Origin: MKRK01 sp001896915
Lineage (GTDB): Bacteria > Bacillota > Clostridia > Oscillospirales > Acutalibacteraceae
DNA: 12,314 nt
Direction: 5' to 3'
Assembly (NCBI GenBank): GCA_937973935.1
Contig: CALJJF010000101.1
Location: forward strand, 1 to 12,314
How positions within the stretch are numbered: the stretch's first letter is position 1; the number at the start of each line of letters is the position of its first letter. Both the position numbers and the translations under genes were made by a program. Shown in pieces: positions 6,429 through 11,677 of the stretch. The notes beneath the pieces were generated by a model. It was not told the origin of the DNA. It did not search any database and worked only from the letters and a program-made list of their open reading frames with translations.

Positions 6429-6480
6429 TATAGATAATATTTATCTATAATCATCATTTCAAATTGGTTTGTGCTATACT
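6429..6480 (+). promoter_or_regulatory. Inverted repeat and promoter upstream of the broken DUF6809-like gene
   Basis: TATAGATAA (6429-6437) and TTATCTATA (6441-6449) form a perfect 9-bp-arm inverted repeat around TAT, operator-like or a cruciform. Downstream, TGC-TATACT (6472-6480) is an extended -10, about 38 nt before the ATG. No good -35 is present. Confidence 0.5.
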
Positions 6481-6518
6481 GTCTGAAAAACTGTAAAATG
6501 ATGAAAAGGATGGTAACA

Positions 6519-6815
6519 ATGAAGGGTAAATTTGGTACGGAAGCGATTTATCGATACAAGATAGACGACTAGTCCGTCATCAGTGAGGAAGACAGGCGGT
6601 ATTTGGATGACCACGATATCGATGTATCAAAGAAATTGGATCGGTTCGACGAAACGCTCACTGGGATTTCCGATCCTTCCCTTCGGGCAAAACTGGAGAA
6701 AGACATGGATGACATCGTCGGCGAGATTTATAGGGAAAACAGCTATTATTATGAAAAATACTACCGGGAAGGCTTCAAAGACGGAATGCAGCTCATGCTG
6801 GAATGCATCGGGTAA
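6519..6815 (+). pseudogene. Small DUF6809-like gene with an in-frame amber stop
   Basis: ATG 6519 has an ideal AAAGGA ribosome site 8 nt upstream. The frame runs 98 residues to TAA 6813-6815 but is cut at codon 18 by TAG (6570-6572, after KIDD). The remainder stays open, is acidic and ends YYYEKYYREGFKDGMQLMLECIG, like the EGYKMGTRMLMAAL tail of the intact gene at 9948. The two genes also share the leader AAAGGATGGT. DUF6809 membership is from recollection of the C-terminal pattern and is not certain. Internal re-initiation at TTG 6603 (70 aa) is possible but its ribosome site is weak. It converges on corA with 1 nt between the stop codons. Confidence 0.6.
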
Positions 6816-6816
6816 C

Positions 6817-7836
6817 CTAAAACCACTTTTTCTTTTTAAAGAACATGATCATCAAAACAGCAATGACGGCCATCAATGCCATCACGGCGGCATAGCCCCA
6901 TTTCCATGTCAGCTCCGGCATACTCACAAAATTCATGCCGTAGACCCCGGCAATAAAGGTCAGGGGAATGAAGATGGTGGAAATGATCGTCAGCACCTTC
7001 ATGACATTGTTCAGTTTGTTGCTGACGCTGGAAAGATACAGGTCCCGAAGACCCGCATCCAGCTCCCGGAAGGTTTCCGTGGTGTCAATGGCACCCATGA
7101 TATGGTCATACAAATCTCTGACATATTCCCTGATGTCGGGGCTGATGACGGTGGAACGGTCCCGCTCCAGCCACAGGGCAATGTCCCGGAGGGGCCAGAT
7201 GGATTTGTGCAGATACAGCAGGTCTTTTTTGATTTCCTTTAAGCTGTGCAGGGTTTCCATGTCCGGGTCGGAAAGCAGACTGTCCTCGCTTTCATCAATC
7301 CTGTCTCCCAAGGTTTCCAAAACGTCAAAATATCCGTCCACGATGCTGTCAAGCAGCAGATAAGCCAGAAAATCCGCCTTGTTTTTTCTTACATTCGATT
7401 CGCTGTTTTGCAAATGCTCCCGAATTTTTTGAAAAACGTCGCCCCGCCGTTCCCCCACGGTAATCACAAAATCCTTGCCGATGAAAACGCTTTCCTGTTC
7501 GTTGACCAGCTCCCCGTCCTTGTAATACATCATTTTTGCAAGGATGGTGATAGAATCCCCGTGGTCTTCGATTTTCGCCCGCTGGGAGGTATGAAAAATA
7601 TCCTCCACCACCAGCTCGTGAATCCCGAACCGCTGGCAAACCGACCGGATCAGCTCCGTGTCCGCCAACCCGTCCATGTTGATCCAAACGGTGCAATTTT
7701 CACCCTTTTCCGCTCTTGTATATTCCTCAAAGGACGGATAAGAAACACACCCGGCTTCATTGTAACAATAAATCTCAATCTCCGTCGCCTCACACCGCTC
7801 CGCCCTCACACTATTGCTCACAATATATTTCGACAA
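6817..7836 (-). CDS. corA: CorA-family Mg2+/Co2+ channel, 339 aa
   Basis: Pentameric inner-membrane divalent cation channel. A long N-terminal cytoplasmic domain (HELVVEDIFHTSQRAKIEDHGDSITILAKM, about 72-100) is followed by the charged stalk helix (DYFDVLETLGDRIDESED... to LSSVSNKLNNVMKVL). TM1 follows (about 276-299) and ends in the diagnostic YGMNF (GMN about 300-302) with the MPEL loop. TM2 is GYAAVMALMAVIAVLMIMFF, and a basic KKKKWF tail ends the protein. Length and order are normal. AAGGAGG abuts GTG 7845, so TTG 7836, 9 nt beyond it, is the better start; GTG 7845 would add three residues. It is monocistronic with its own promoter. No Mg2+-sensing leader is visible in the short 5' region. 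Confidence 0.94.
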   Translation of the reverse strand: MSKYIVSNSVRAERCEATEIEIYCYNEAGCVSYPSFEEYTRAEKGENCTVWINMDGLADTELIRSVCQRFGIHELVVEDIFHTSQRAKIEDHGDSITILAKMMYYKDGELVNEQESVFIGKDFVITVGERRGDVFQKIREHLQNSESNVRKNKADFLAYLLLDSIVDGYFDVLETLGDRIDESEDSLLSDPDMETLHSLKEIKKDLLYLHKSIWPLRDIALWLERDRSTVISPDIREYVRDLYDHIMGAIDTTETFRELDAGLRDLYLSSVSNKLNNVMKVLTIISTIFIPLTFIAGVYGMNFVSMPELTWKWGYAAVMALMAVIAVLMIMFFKKKKWF

Positions 7837-7865
7837 TCCCCGCACCCTCCTTGTTGTTTGGCTTA

Positions 7866-7895
7866 ATCATACTCTTTTGTGGTGATATTTGTCAA
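7866..7895 (-). promoter_or_regulatory. corA promoter
   Basis: On the minus strand, TTGACA (7895-7890), an 18-nt spacer and TATGAT (7871-7866), about 30 nt before the start codon. Confidence 0.8.
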
Positions 7896-7976
7896 GGGGG
7901 ATGAGTGGGGCAGATGTGAGAAGTTTAGGTCTGATAAATGCCGTTATTATGACCTATGTATATTTTTCTCAAATGA

Positions 7977-8005
7977 TTGATTTGAGGTTTATTTGGTTGT
8001 ATAAT
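7977..8005 (+). promoter_or_regulatory. Promoter of the 162-aa gene
   Basis: TTGATT (7977-7982), 17-nt spacer, TATAAT (8000-8005), 36 nt before the GTG start. It is divergent from the corA promoter across about 80 bp. Confidence 0.8.
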
Positions 8006-8040
8006 AATGGTATCGCATCAATAAAGTGAGGGTTAATTGC

Positions 8041-8529
8041 GTGAAATATTTTACGGATAGTTTATGGTCTACGATAAATAAGGGATCAGAGGCAGAACGT
8101 AACCAAGCATGGGCGGAATGGGACAAAAACATGCAGGAATACACGCCGATTTTTGAATCCATAAAGCCAAGGCTTTCAAAGAAGTTTTTGAAAATTTATA
8201 TGAAAAATCACGGTTTTCATGATTATAGAATCAAAAACATGTTTTTAAATCACAAAGAATATGGGTTAAAAAATCCGGTTTCCTTAGAAATTTATGTTAC
8301 CAATGACAGTAAGATCTATAAAATAACCTACAAACGAATCAAAAAATTCTGTATGGATTATAACGAAAAAGAAGGCAACGATGCGTTGAAAGGTATGGAT
8401 GATTGGGGATATGATGAGTTTTTGCCGGTAGACGACCAAACATTATCCCACGAAATTCTATTTGCCTCAGGCGCAGCGATTTTAATCCATTTTATGAATG
8501 GGAGTGTATTTATTGAAAAGGTAGAGTAG
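8041..8529 (+). CDS. Uncharacterised 162-aa protein, possibly DUF4085-like
   Basis: I do not recognise this with confidence. It opens MKYFTDSLWSTINKGSEAERNQAWAEWDKNMQEYTPIFESIKPRLSKKFLKIYMKNHGFHDYRI, resembling DUF4085 proteins, which begin MKYFTKEWY. It then has a basic beta-rich centre (NPVSLEIYVTNDSKIYKITYKRIKKF) and an acidic C-terminal third ending ILFASGAAILIHFMNGSVFIEKVE. There is no signal peptide or transmembrane segment; it is probably soluble and cytoplasmic. The start is GTG 8041, 8 nt after GTGAGGG. It is more AT-rich than the operon at 740-3892, with AAA/AAT/TTT-rich codon use, suggesting a different history. It stands alone with its own promoter. Confidence 0.75.
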   Translation: MKYFTDSLWSTINKGSEAERNQAWAEWDKNMQEYTPIFESIKPRLSKKFLKIYMKNHGFHDYRIKNMFLNHKEYGLKNPVSLEIYVTNDSKIYKITYKRIKKFCMDYNEKEGNDALKGMDDWGYDEFLPVDDQTLSHEILFASGAAILIHFMNGSVFIEKVE

Positions 8530-8667
8530 TACAACAATCAATTTATTGTTCCAAAACAAGAAACGAGTTAGAATATTTATAGACATAATAAGCTTAAAAA
8601 ATACAACTGCGCATGAATACATCTATGGAAGAGCCATATATAAATAGATGAATTGTATCCAAATTTC

Positions 8668-8715
8668 TTATAATAGTAAGGAGGGGTGAAATTTCACCCC
8701 TCCTTACTATTATAA
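8668..8715. repeat. 48-bp perfect palindrome, 24-bp arms, no loop
   Basis: All 24 pairs are complementary, from 8668/8715 to the centre 8691/8692. The inner part is GC-rich (AAGGAGGGGTGAAA with its complement) and the outer part AT-rich. It lies 139 bp after the 162-aa gene and 16 bp before the first RHH promoter. No T run follows, so it is not a standard terminator. It contains AAGGAGG in both orientations. Nothing else is seen in 8530-8667. Confidence 0.95.
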
Positions 8716-8731
8716 ATCTTAAAATTAATAC

Positions 8732-8776
8732 TTGACTTTTTATCCGTATATCAATTATAATTAACGTACGGGTATA
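8732..8776 (+). promoter_or_regulatory. Promoter and putative operator of RHH cassette A
   Basis: TTGACT (8732-8737), 18-nt spacer, TATAAT (8756-8761). GTATA occurs at 8746-8750 (spacer) and 8772-8776 (just after the start point), 26 nt apart. The flanks also form an imperfect inverted pair, TATCCGTA / TACGGGTA (8741-8748, 8767-8774). The placement matches cassettes B and C but the repeat sequence is particular to A, as expected of an autoregulatory site. Confidence 0.7.
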
Positions 8777-8791
8777 AAGTGAGGTGATGGA

Positions 8792-8983
8792 TTGAGTCCG
8801 AGGACTGGGAGACCGATTTCCGAGAATCCACGGCAAATGAGAGTGGAAACAAAAATGACAGCGGAAGAACTCAGTAAGCTTGATTTTTGTTGTGAGCAAA
8901 CCGGGAAGACACGGTCTGAGATTGTCAGAGAAGGCATTGATGTCATCTATGCCAAACTGAATAACAGTTTCAAAAATAAGTAA
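8792..8983 (+). CDS. Ribbon-helix-helix (CopG/Arc-type) regulator of cassette A, 63 aa
   Basis: Short RHH DNA-binding protein. N-terminal arm SPRTGRPISENPRQ, beta strand MRVETKM, helix 1 TAEELSKLDFCCEQTG, turn, helix 2 TRSEIVREGIDVIYAKL, polar tail. The GRP...NP arm and the [ST]RSE turn recur in cassettes B and C. RHH proteins bind as dimers, placing alternate strand residues (here R, E, K) in the major groove. No toxin gene is adjacent, so an antitoxin role is not supported. The start is TTG 8792, 3 nt after GAGGTGAT; no ATG is available. Expected to repress its own promoter. Confidence 0.85.
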   Translation: MSPRTGRPISENPRQMRVETKMTAEELSKLDFCCEQTGKTRSEIVREGIDVIYAKLNNSFKNK

Positions 8984-8985
8984 AA

Positions 8986-9108
8986 GGAAGGGTGCTAGCC
9001 TCGTCAGCAACAACACCTCTTCCCAAACCGCCGATTACACGAAGGCAACTGGCGTAAATCATTATATCATGCGTTAGTGTGACTTTCAAGTATCGGGTGG
9101 AATCAAAC
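8986..9108 (+). ncRNA. Conserved structured element of cassette A (123 nt)
   Basis: It starts 2 nt after the RHH stop. Stem 1 is GGAAGGGTG (8986-8994) / CACCTCTTCC (9014-9023, one bulged T). A long interrupted hairpin follows: CCGC-CGAT (9028-9035) with ATCG-G-GTGG (9092-9100, bulged G); GAAGG (9041-9045) with CTTTC (9083-9087); ACTGGCGTA (9048-9056) with TGCGTTAGT (9070-9078). It ends AATCAAAC. There is no U tract, so it is not a simple terminator. Compared with B and C, the apical stem keeps pairing through U-A to C-G and C-G to U-A exchanges. Whether it acts as RNA or as a single-strand DNA hairpin is unknown. Confidence 0.75.
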
Positions 9109-9126
9109 AAAAGGGTAAATTAACTC

Positions 9127-9173
9127 TTGACTTTAGGTGCTACGTATATTATAATCTATTTGGGTGCTACGTA
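9127..9173 (+). promoter_or_regulatory. Promoter and putative operator of RHH cassette B
   Basis: TTGACT (9127-9132), 17-nt spacer, TATAAT (9150-9155). A perfect 11-nt direct repeat, GGTGCTACGTA, brackets the -10 (9136-9146 and 9163-9173; 27 nt start to start). Protein bound there would occlude RNA polymerase. Confidence 0.8.
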
Positions 9174-9192
9174 AAGCGAGGTGAGTAAATTC

Positions 9193-9369
9193 GTGGCAGA
9201 CAAAAAGCTGGGGCGCCCTACTGACAGTCCAAAAACCTTTATGCTACGGGTGAAAATGGACAAGGATACTTTGAACAAATTGGACGAATGCTGTGAGCTT
9301 GAAAAAGTTAACCGTTCGGAATTTGTTCGCGACAGTATCCATCGTCGGTATGACGACTTGAAAAAATGA
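9193..9369 (+). CDS. Ribbon-helix-helix regulator of cassette B, 58 aa
   Basis: RHH protein: arm MADKKLGRPTDSPKT, strand FMLRVKM, helix 1 DKDTLNKLDECCELEK, turn VNRSE, helix 2 FVRDSIHRRYDDLKK. The strand contact positions read M, R, K, unlike A (R, E, K) and C (S, K, R). The helix 1 core (LDECCE against LDFCCE in A) shows common descent. The start is GTG 9193 because GAGGTGAG lies 6-7 nt upstream, as in the other cassettes; GTG 9181 falls inside that ribosome site and would add four residues. The C terminus is shorter and more basic than in A. Autoregulation is inferred from the operator-like repeats at its promoter. Confidence 0.85.
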   Translation: MADKKLGRPTDSPKTFMLRVKMDKDTLNKLDECCELEKVNRSEFVRDSIHRRYDDLKK

Positions 9370-9371
9370 TA

Positions 9372-9493
9372 GGAAGGGTGCACGCCTCGACAGCAAAAAC
9401 ACCTCTTCCCAAACCGCCGATTACACGAAGGCAATCAACGTAAATATTGTATCATACGTTGATGTTACTTTCAAGTGTTGGGCGGAATCAAAC
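9372..9493 (+). ncRNA. Conserved structured element of cassette B (122 nt)
   Basis: Same architecture as in A. Stem 1 9372-9380 / 9400-9409. Basal helix CCGC-CGAT (9414-9421) with GTTG-G-GCGG (9477-9485; two G-U wobbles and a bulged G). GAAGG (9427-9431) with CTTTC (9468-9472). A perfect 9-bp apical stem ATCAACGTA (9434-9442) / TACGTTGAT (9455-9463). It ends AATCAAAC like A. It begins 2 nt after the RHH stop and ends 18 nt before the next -35. Confidence 0.75.
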
Positions 9494-9511
9494 AAGCGGA
9501 CAAAAAAACAC

Positions 9512-9558
9512 TTGACTTTACGGAGTACATAATATACAATATATTTGTGGGTACATAA
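9512..9558 (+). promoter_or_regulatory. Promoter and putative operator of RHH cassette C
   Basis: TTGACT (9512-9517), 17-nt spacer, TACAAT (9535-9540). The direct repeat GTACATAA (9525-9532 and 9551-9558, 26 nt apart) brackets the -10 as in A and B, with a third distinct sequence. Confidence 0.75.
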
Positions 9559-9573
9559 AGTGAGGTGATTCTA

Positions 9574-9747
9574 CTGAGTCCACGGACAGGCAGGCCAAAA
9601 GCGGAAAACCCCAAAAACATGAGTATCAAAATCAGATTTGATGAAGAAACCAATCAAAGTCTGATTGAATATTGTGAGAAACACAATGTTTCCAGAACGG
9701 AAGCTGTCAGACAGGGGTTACAATTGCTTTTGTCCGAAAATAAGTAA
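9574..9747 (+). CDS. Ribbon-helix-helix regulator of cassette C, 57 aa, probable CTG start
   Basis: RHH protein: arm SPRTGRPKAENPKN, strand MSIKIRF, helix 1 DEETNQSLIEYCEKHN, turn VSRTE, helix 2 AVRQGLQLLLSENK. The arm is almost the same as in A (SPRTGRP..ENP). Aligned with A, whose start is TTG-AGT, the corresponding codons are CTG-AGT (9574), 4 nt after GAGGTGAT. The only in-frame standard alternative, GTG 9565, lies inside the ribosome site, so CTG is the likely start; the frame is otherwise secure. Strand contact residues S, K, R differ from A and B. Confidence 0.83.
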   Translation: MSPRTGRPKAENPKNMSIKIRFDEETNQSLIEYCEKHNVSRTEAVRQGLQLLLSENK

Positions 9748-9749
9748 AA

Positions 9750-9873
9750 GGAAGCGGCTCTTCCCTCGTCAAAGTAGTAGCCGCCTCCCAAACCGCCGAT
9801 TACACGAAGGCAATCAACGTAAATCATTATATCATGCGTTGGGTTTACTTTCAAGTATCGAGCGGAATTAAAC
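9750..9873 (+). ncRNA. Conserved structured element of cassette C (124 nt)
   Basis: Stem 1 is rewritten relative to A and B but still pairs: GGAAGCGGCT (9750-9759) with AGCCGCCTCC (9779-9788). This is the strongest covariation signal. The basal helix CCGC-CGAT (9793-9800) pairs with ATCG-A-GCGG (9857-9865, bulged A). GAAGG (9806-9810) pairs with CTTTC (9848-9852). The apical CAACGTA (9815-9821) pairs with TGCGTTG (9835-9841). It ends AATTAAAC. About 27 nt from the end of stem 1 through GAAGGCAA are invariant in all three copies. No fourth RHH gene follows. Confidence 0.75.
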
Positions 9874-9877
9874 ACAG

Positions 9878-9925
9878 AGTCAATTACCATCGGTTAAAAG
9901 AAACGATTTCTAACCGTAATTGACT
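9878..9925 (+). promoter_or_regulatory. Large hairpin in front of the DUF6809-like gene
   Basis: AGTCAATTA (9878-9886) pairs with TAATTGACT (9917-9925), CGGTT (9891-9895) with AACCG (9912-9916), and AGAAA (9899-9903) with TTTCT (9907-9911), with small bulges and a CGA loop. It ends 5 nt before the AAAGGA ribosome site of the next gene and has no T run. It may be a 5'-leader control structure or an end of the cassette array. Confidence 0.6.
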
Positions 9926-9947
9926 TTATGAAAGGATGGTCAACAGT

Positions 9948-10259
9948 ATGGAAACAATAGAACGGGAAGAAAATGTGATTCGGAACATCTATGAGGGCAA
10001 CATTGATTTTGCCAACCGTACCTTTGAAAAAGGATCGGAGTATGCAGAGAACATTCATGAATTCTGCCGGTTGGAGGAAGAAGTGTATCAACTGCTGGGG
10101 GAACACAACAAGGCGAAAGCCGAGGAACTGATCTCCAGCATCTTAAGCCTTGAATCCCTTGTGGAATGCGACAGCTTTGCCGAAGGGTATAAAATGGGCA
10201 CCCGGATGTTAATGGCGGCGCTGTATGACGTGAACGCAAAAAGCATTTATAAAAAGTAA
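9948..10259 (+). CDS. DUF6809-like small protein, 103 aa
   Basis: All-alpha, acidic protein of unknown function: EENVIRNIYEGNIDFANRTFEKGSEYAENIHEFCRLEEEVYQLLGEHNKAKAEELISSILSLESLVECDSFAEGYKMGTRMLMAAL. The 'IYxGNI...SEY' start and 'FxxGYKxGxRMLMxxL' end match the DUF6809 pattern as I recall it from Clostridia; members are small and often near mobile or regulatory genes. No signal peptide or transmembrane segment is present. The start is ATG 9948; AAAGGA lies 11 nt upstream. ATG 9936 overlaps that ribosome site and is unlikely. A damaged relative sits at 6519 with the same AAAGGATGGT leader. Its helix-hairpin-helix character suggests a protein-binding role, without direct evidence. Confidence 0.75.
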   Translation: METIEREENVIRNIYEGNIDFANRTFEKGSEYAENIHEFCRLEEEVYQLLGEHNKAKAEELISSILSLESLVECDSFAEGYKMGTRMLMAALYDVNAKSIYKK

Positions 10260-10268
10260 GGTTTCGAT

Positions 10269-10297
10269 AAGGGGGGCAGATAGCTCCCCTTCTTGTT
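10269..10297 (+). terminator. Probable terminator after the DUF6809-like gene
   Basis: 9-bp stem AAGGGGGGC (10269-10277) / GCTCCCCTT (10283-10291, one G-T pair), loop AGATA, followed by a mixed T-rich stretch (CTTGTTGT). It lies 9 nt after the stop codon. The T tract is weak. Confidence 0.65.
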
Positions 10298-10424
10298 GTG
10301 GCTCTTGTTAGGATGGGAAATAAGGGAGTGAGGATTGCCGTTTTTTATAATGCTAGCTTTACAGGTGAAAAAGCAGAAAATCATCCTTTTTATATTATAA
10401 ATACAATTAATTCCCGAAAAAAGC

Positions 10425-10453
10425 TTCCAATTCCCTCTCATTTATTGTATACT
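10425..10453 (+). promoter_or_regulatory. Weak candidate promoter for the foldase/collagen-like pair
   Basis: TTCCAA (10425-10430), 17-nt spacer, TATACT (10448-10453), 42 nt before the ATG. The -35 matches poorly. Apart from the terminator, the rest of 10298-10495 is AT-rich with no gene or strong structure seen. Confidence 0.4.
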
Positions 10454-10495
10454 AATCAGAAATGATAACAAAATCTTTACACAACAAAAGGTGCG

Positions 10496-11626
10496 ATGTT
10501 CGTGGATAATAAGCCGGAAGAAACAGAAATACTGAAACAAAAACCCATCGGGTACAAAGCAAAAAAAAACAAAAAGGCAGTGTCTTTGCTCATCCTTGCG
10601 GTTATCGTGCTGGGATTGACAGCGGCCATTCTTTTTTTATTCCGCCCGGCTGCGAACAAGGCCGTTGCACGGGTAGACAACAACAATATCACCCAGGGAA
10701 TGTATCGTTATTCTTTGATGGTGGAAAAGGAATCCATTCTTGCAAACTATGAGGGATGGAACGAAAAGGATGTTTGGAATTACCGCAAAGCCGAGGGTTC
10801 TCCCCTTTATGGTGACGAAGTGGATGACTGGGTGTTGTCCCGTCTGATCCGTGACGAGGCCATTCGCCATGAGTTCAACAAGCTGGGTCTTTCCTTCACC
10901 GAAGGGCAAAACGAGCTTCGGAAAACCAACATGGGAAACGAAGAAAAACGATACAACGGAAAAAAGGAAATGGAAGCCGCCCTGAAAAAACAGGGAATCG
11001 ATTATCGGGATGTTCTGGCTGCTTACGAGGCTTATGACCGTTTTGAATCGGTGTTTCTTTATTATTTCGGAGAAATCGGTGTGTATGGTGTTCCCCGCGC
11101 CGATGTGGATGCGTTTTATGCCAAGCAGCATGCCCGGATCAAAAGCGTTTTCATTCCGCTGACGGGCGACCAAGGTGCAGCTCTTCCCAAAAAGGAACAA
11201 ACCAAAGCCCGCGACACGGCACAAACGGTGCTTGCGCTTGCATCAAAAACCGGCGGGGATGATAATTTTGATTCACTGATTATTACCTACAATAAGGACA
11301 CTTCTATGACGCAATAACCGAACGGATATATCATCACCGATGATTACACAGCCGTCCCCAAATACAAAGAAACCGCTTTTGCCATGAACGTGGGAGATGT
11401 GAAGCTCATCGAAACCGAGCACGGTCTTTATATTATGAAAAAATATTCCGCTGTGGATGCCGCTGTTTATACGGACATTCTCCGCCGGCAAGCATTGTTT
11501 TCCATGAAAGGAGACGCTTTTGAAGCATTGGTGGAGCAATGGAAGAAACAATGCACGATTACATACAACCAATCGGTCATTGATCAAATTTCCATCAAGG
11601 ATATAGAGGTTATCAAGCACAATTGA
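10496..11626 (+). pseudogene. Membrane-anchored PpiC/SurA-like foldase gene broken by one in-frame stop
   Basis: If intact, about 375 aa: a Lys-rich cytoplasmic N terminus, one membrane helix (about 28-49, VSLLILAVIVLGLTAAILFLF), then an extracytoplasmic SurA_N-like helical domain (VARVDNNNITQGMYRYSL ... DEVDDWVLSRLIRDEAIRHEFNKLG). A parvulin-like C-terminal part follows (YTAVPKYKETAFAMNVGDVKLIETEHGLYIMKKY). Codon 274 is TAA (11315-11317), between SMTQ and PNGYIITDD; the frame then stays open 102 codons to the true stop. The parvulin domain pattern continues across it, so one substitution (for example TAT or TAC to TAA) explains the break. The truncated product would lack the rotamase half. 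The start is ATG 10496 (AAAAGG 4 nt away) or GTG 10502 (10 nt). It lies 51 nt upstream of the collagen-like lipoprotein, a possible client. Confidence 0.75.
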
Positions 11627-11677
11627 TATCAATGGTTTTAGCAAAGTCCCAGGATTTACGAAAGGATGGTCATACGA

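Noticed and set aside
5834..6450. Several 78-127 codon open frames on both strands across the repeat island
   Set aside because: They cross terminal inverted repeats and tandem duplications, lack ribosome sites, and read the same repeat DNA in different frames. They are spurious repeat-encoded frames.
8668..8715. Palindrome read as a Rho-independent terminator for the 162-aa gene
   Set aside because: No T tract follows on either side and it lies 139 bp after the stop codon; it is listed as a palindrome of unknown role.
8594..9016. 140-codon minus-strand frame over the palindrome and RHH gene A
   Set aside because: It overlaps the RHH gene, which has a promoter, ribosome site and homologous neighbours, and it reads through the perfect palindrome.
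8986..9108. Canonical integron attC site
   Set aside because: The RYYYAAC/GTTRRRY inverted boundary pair is missing and each unit has its own promoter; only the general hairpin logic is shared.
8792..9747. RHH genes as antitoxins of toxin-antitoxin pairs
   Set aside because: No RelE, MazF, PIN or Fic-type partner frame follows any of the three genes; the space after each is filled by the conserved non-coding element.
10637..11224. 195-codon minus-strand frame opposite the foldase gene
   Set aside because: Shadow frame; the plus strand shows a membrane helix and a SurA/PpiC-like pattern, while the minus frame has no recognisable motif or ribosome site.
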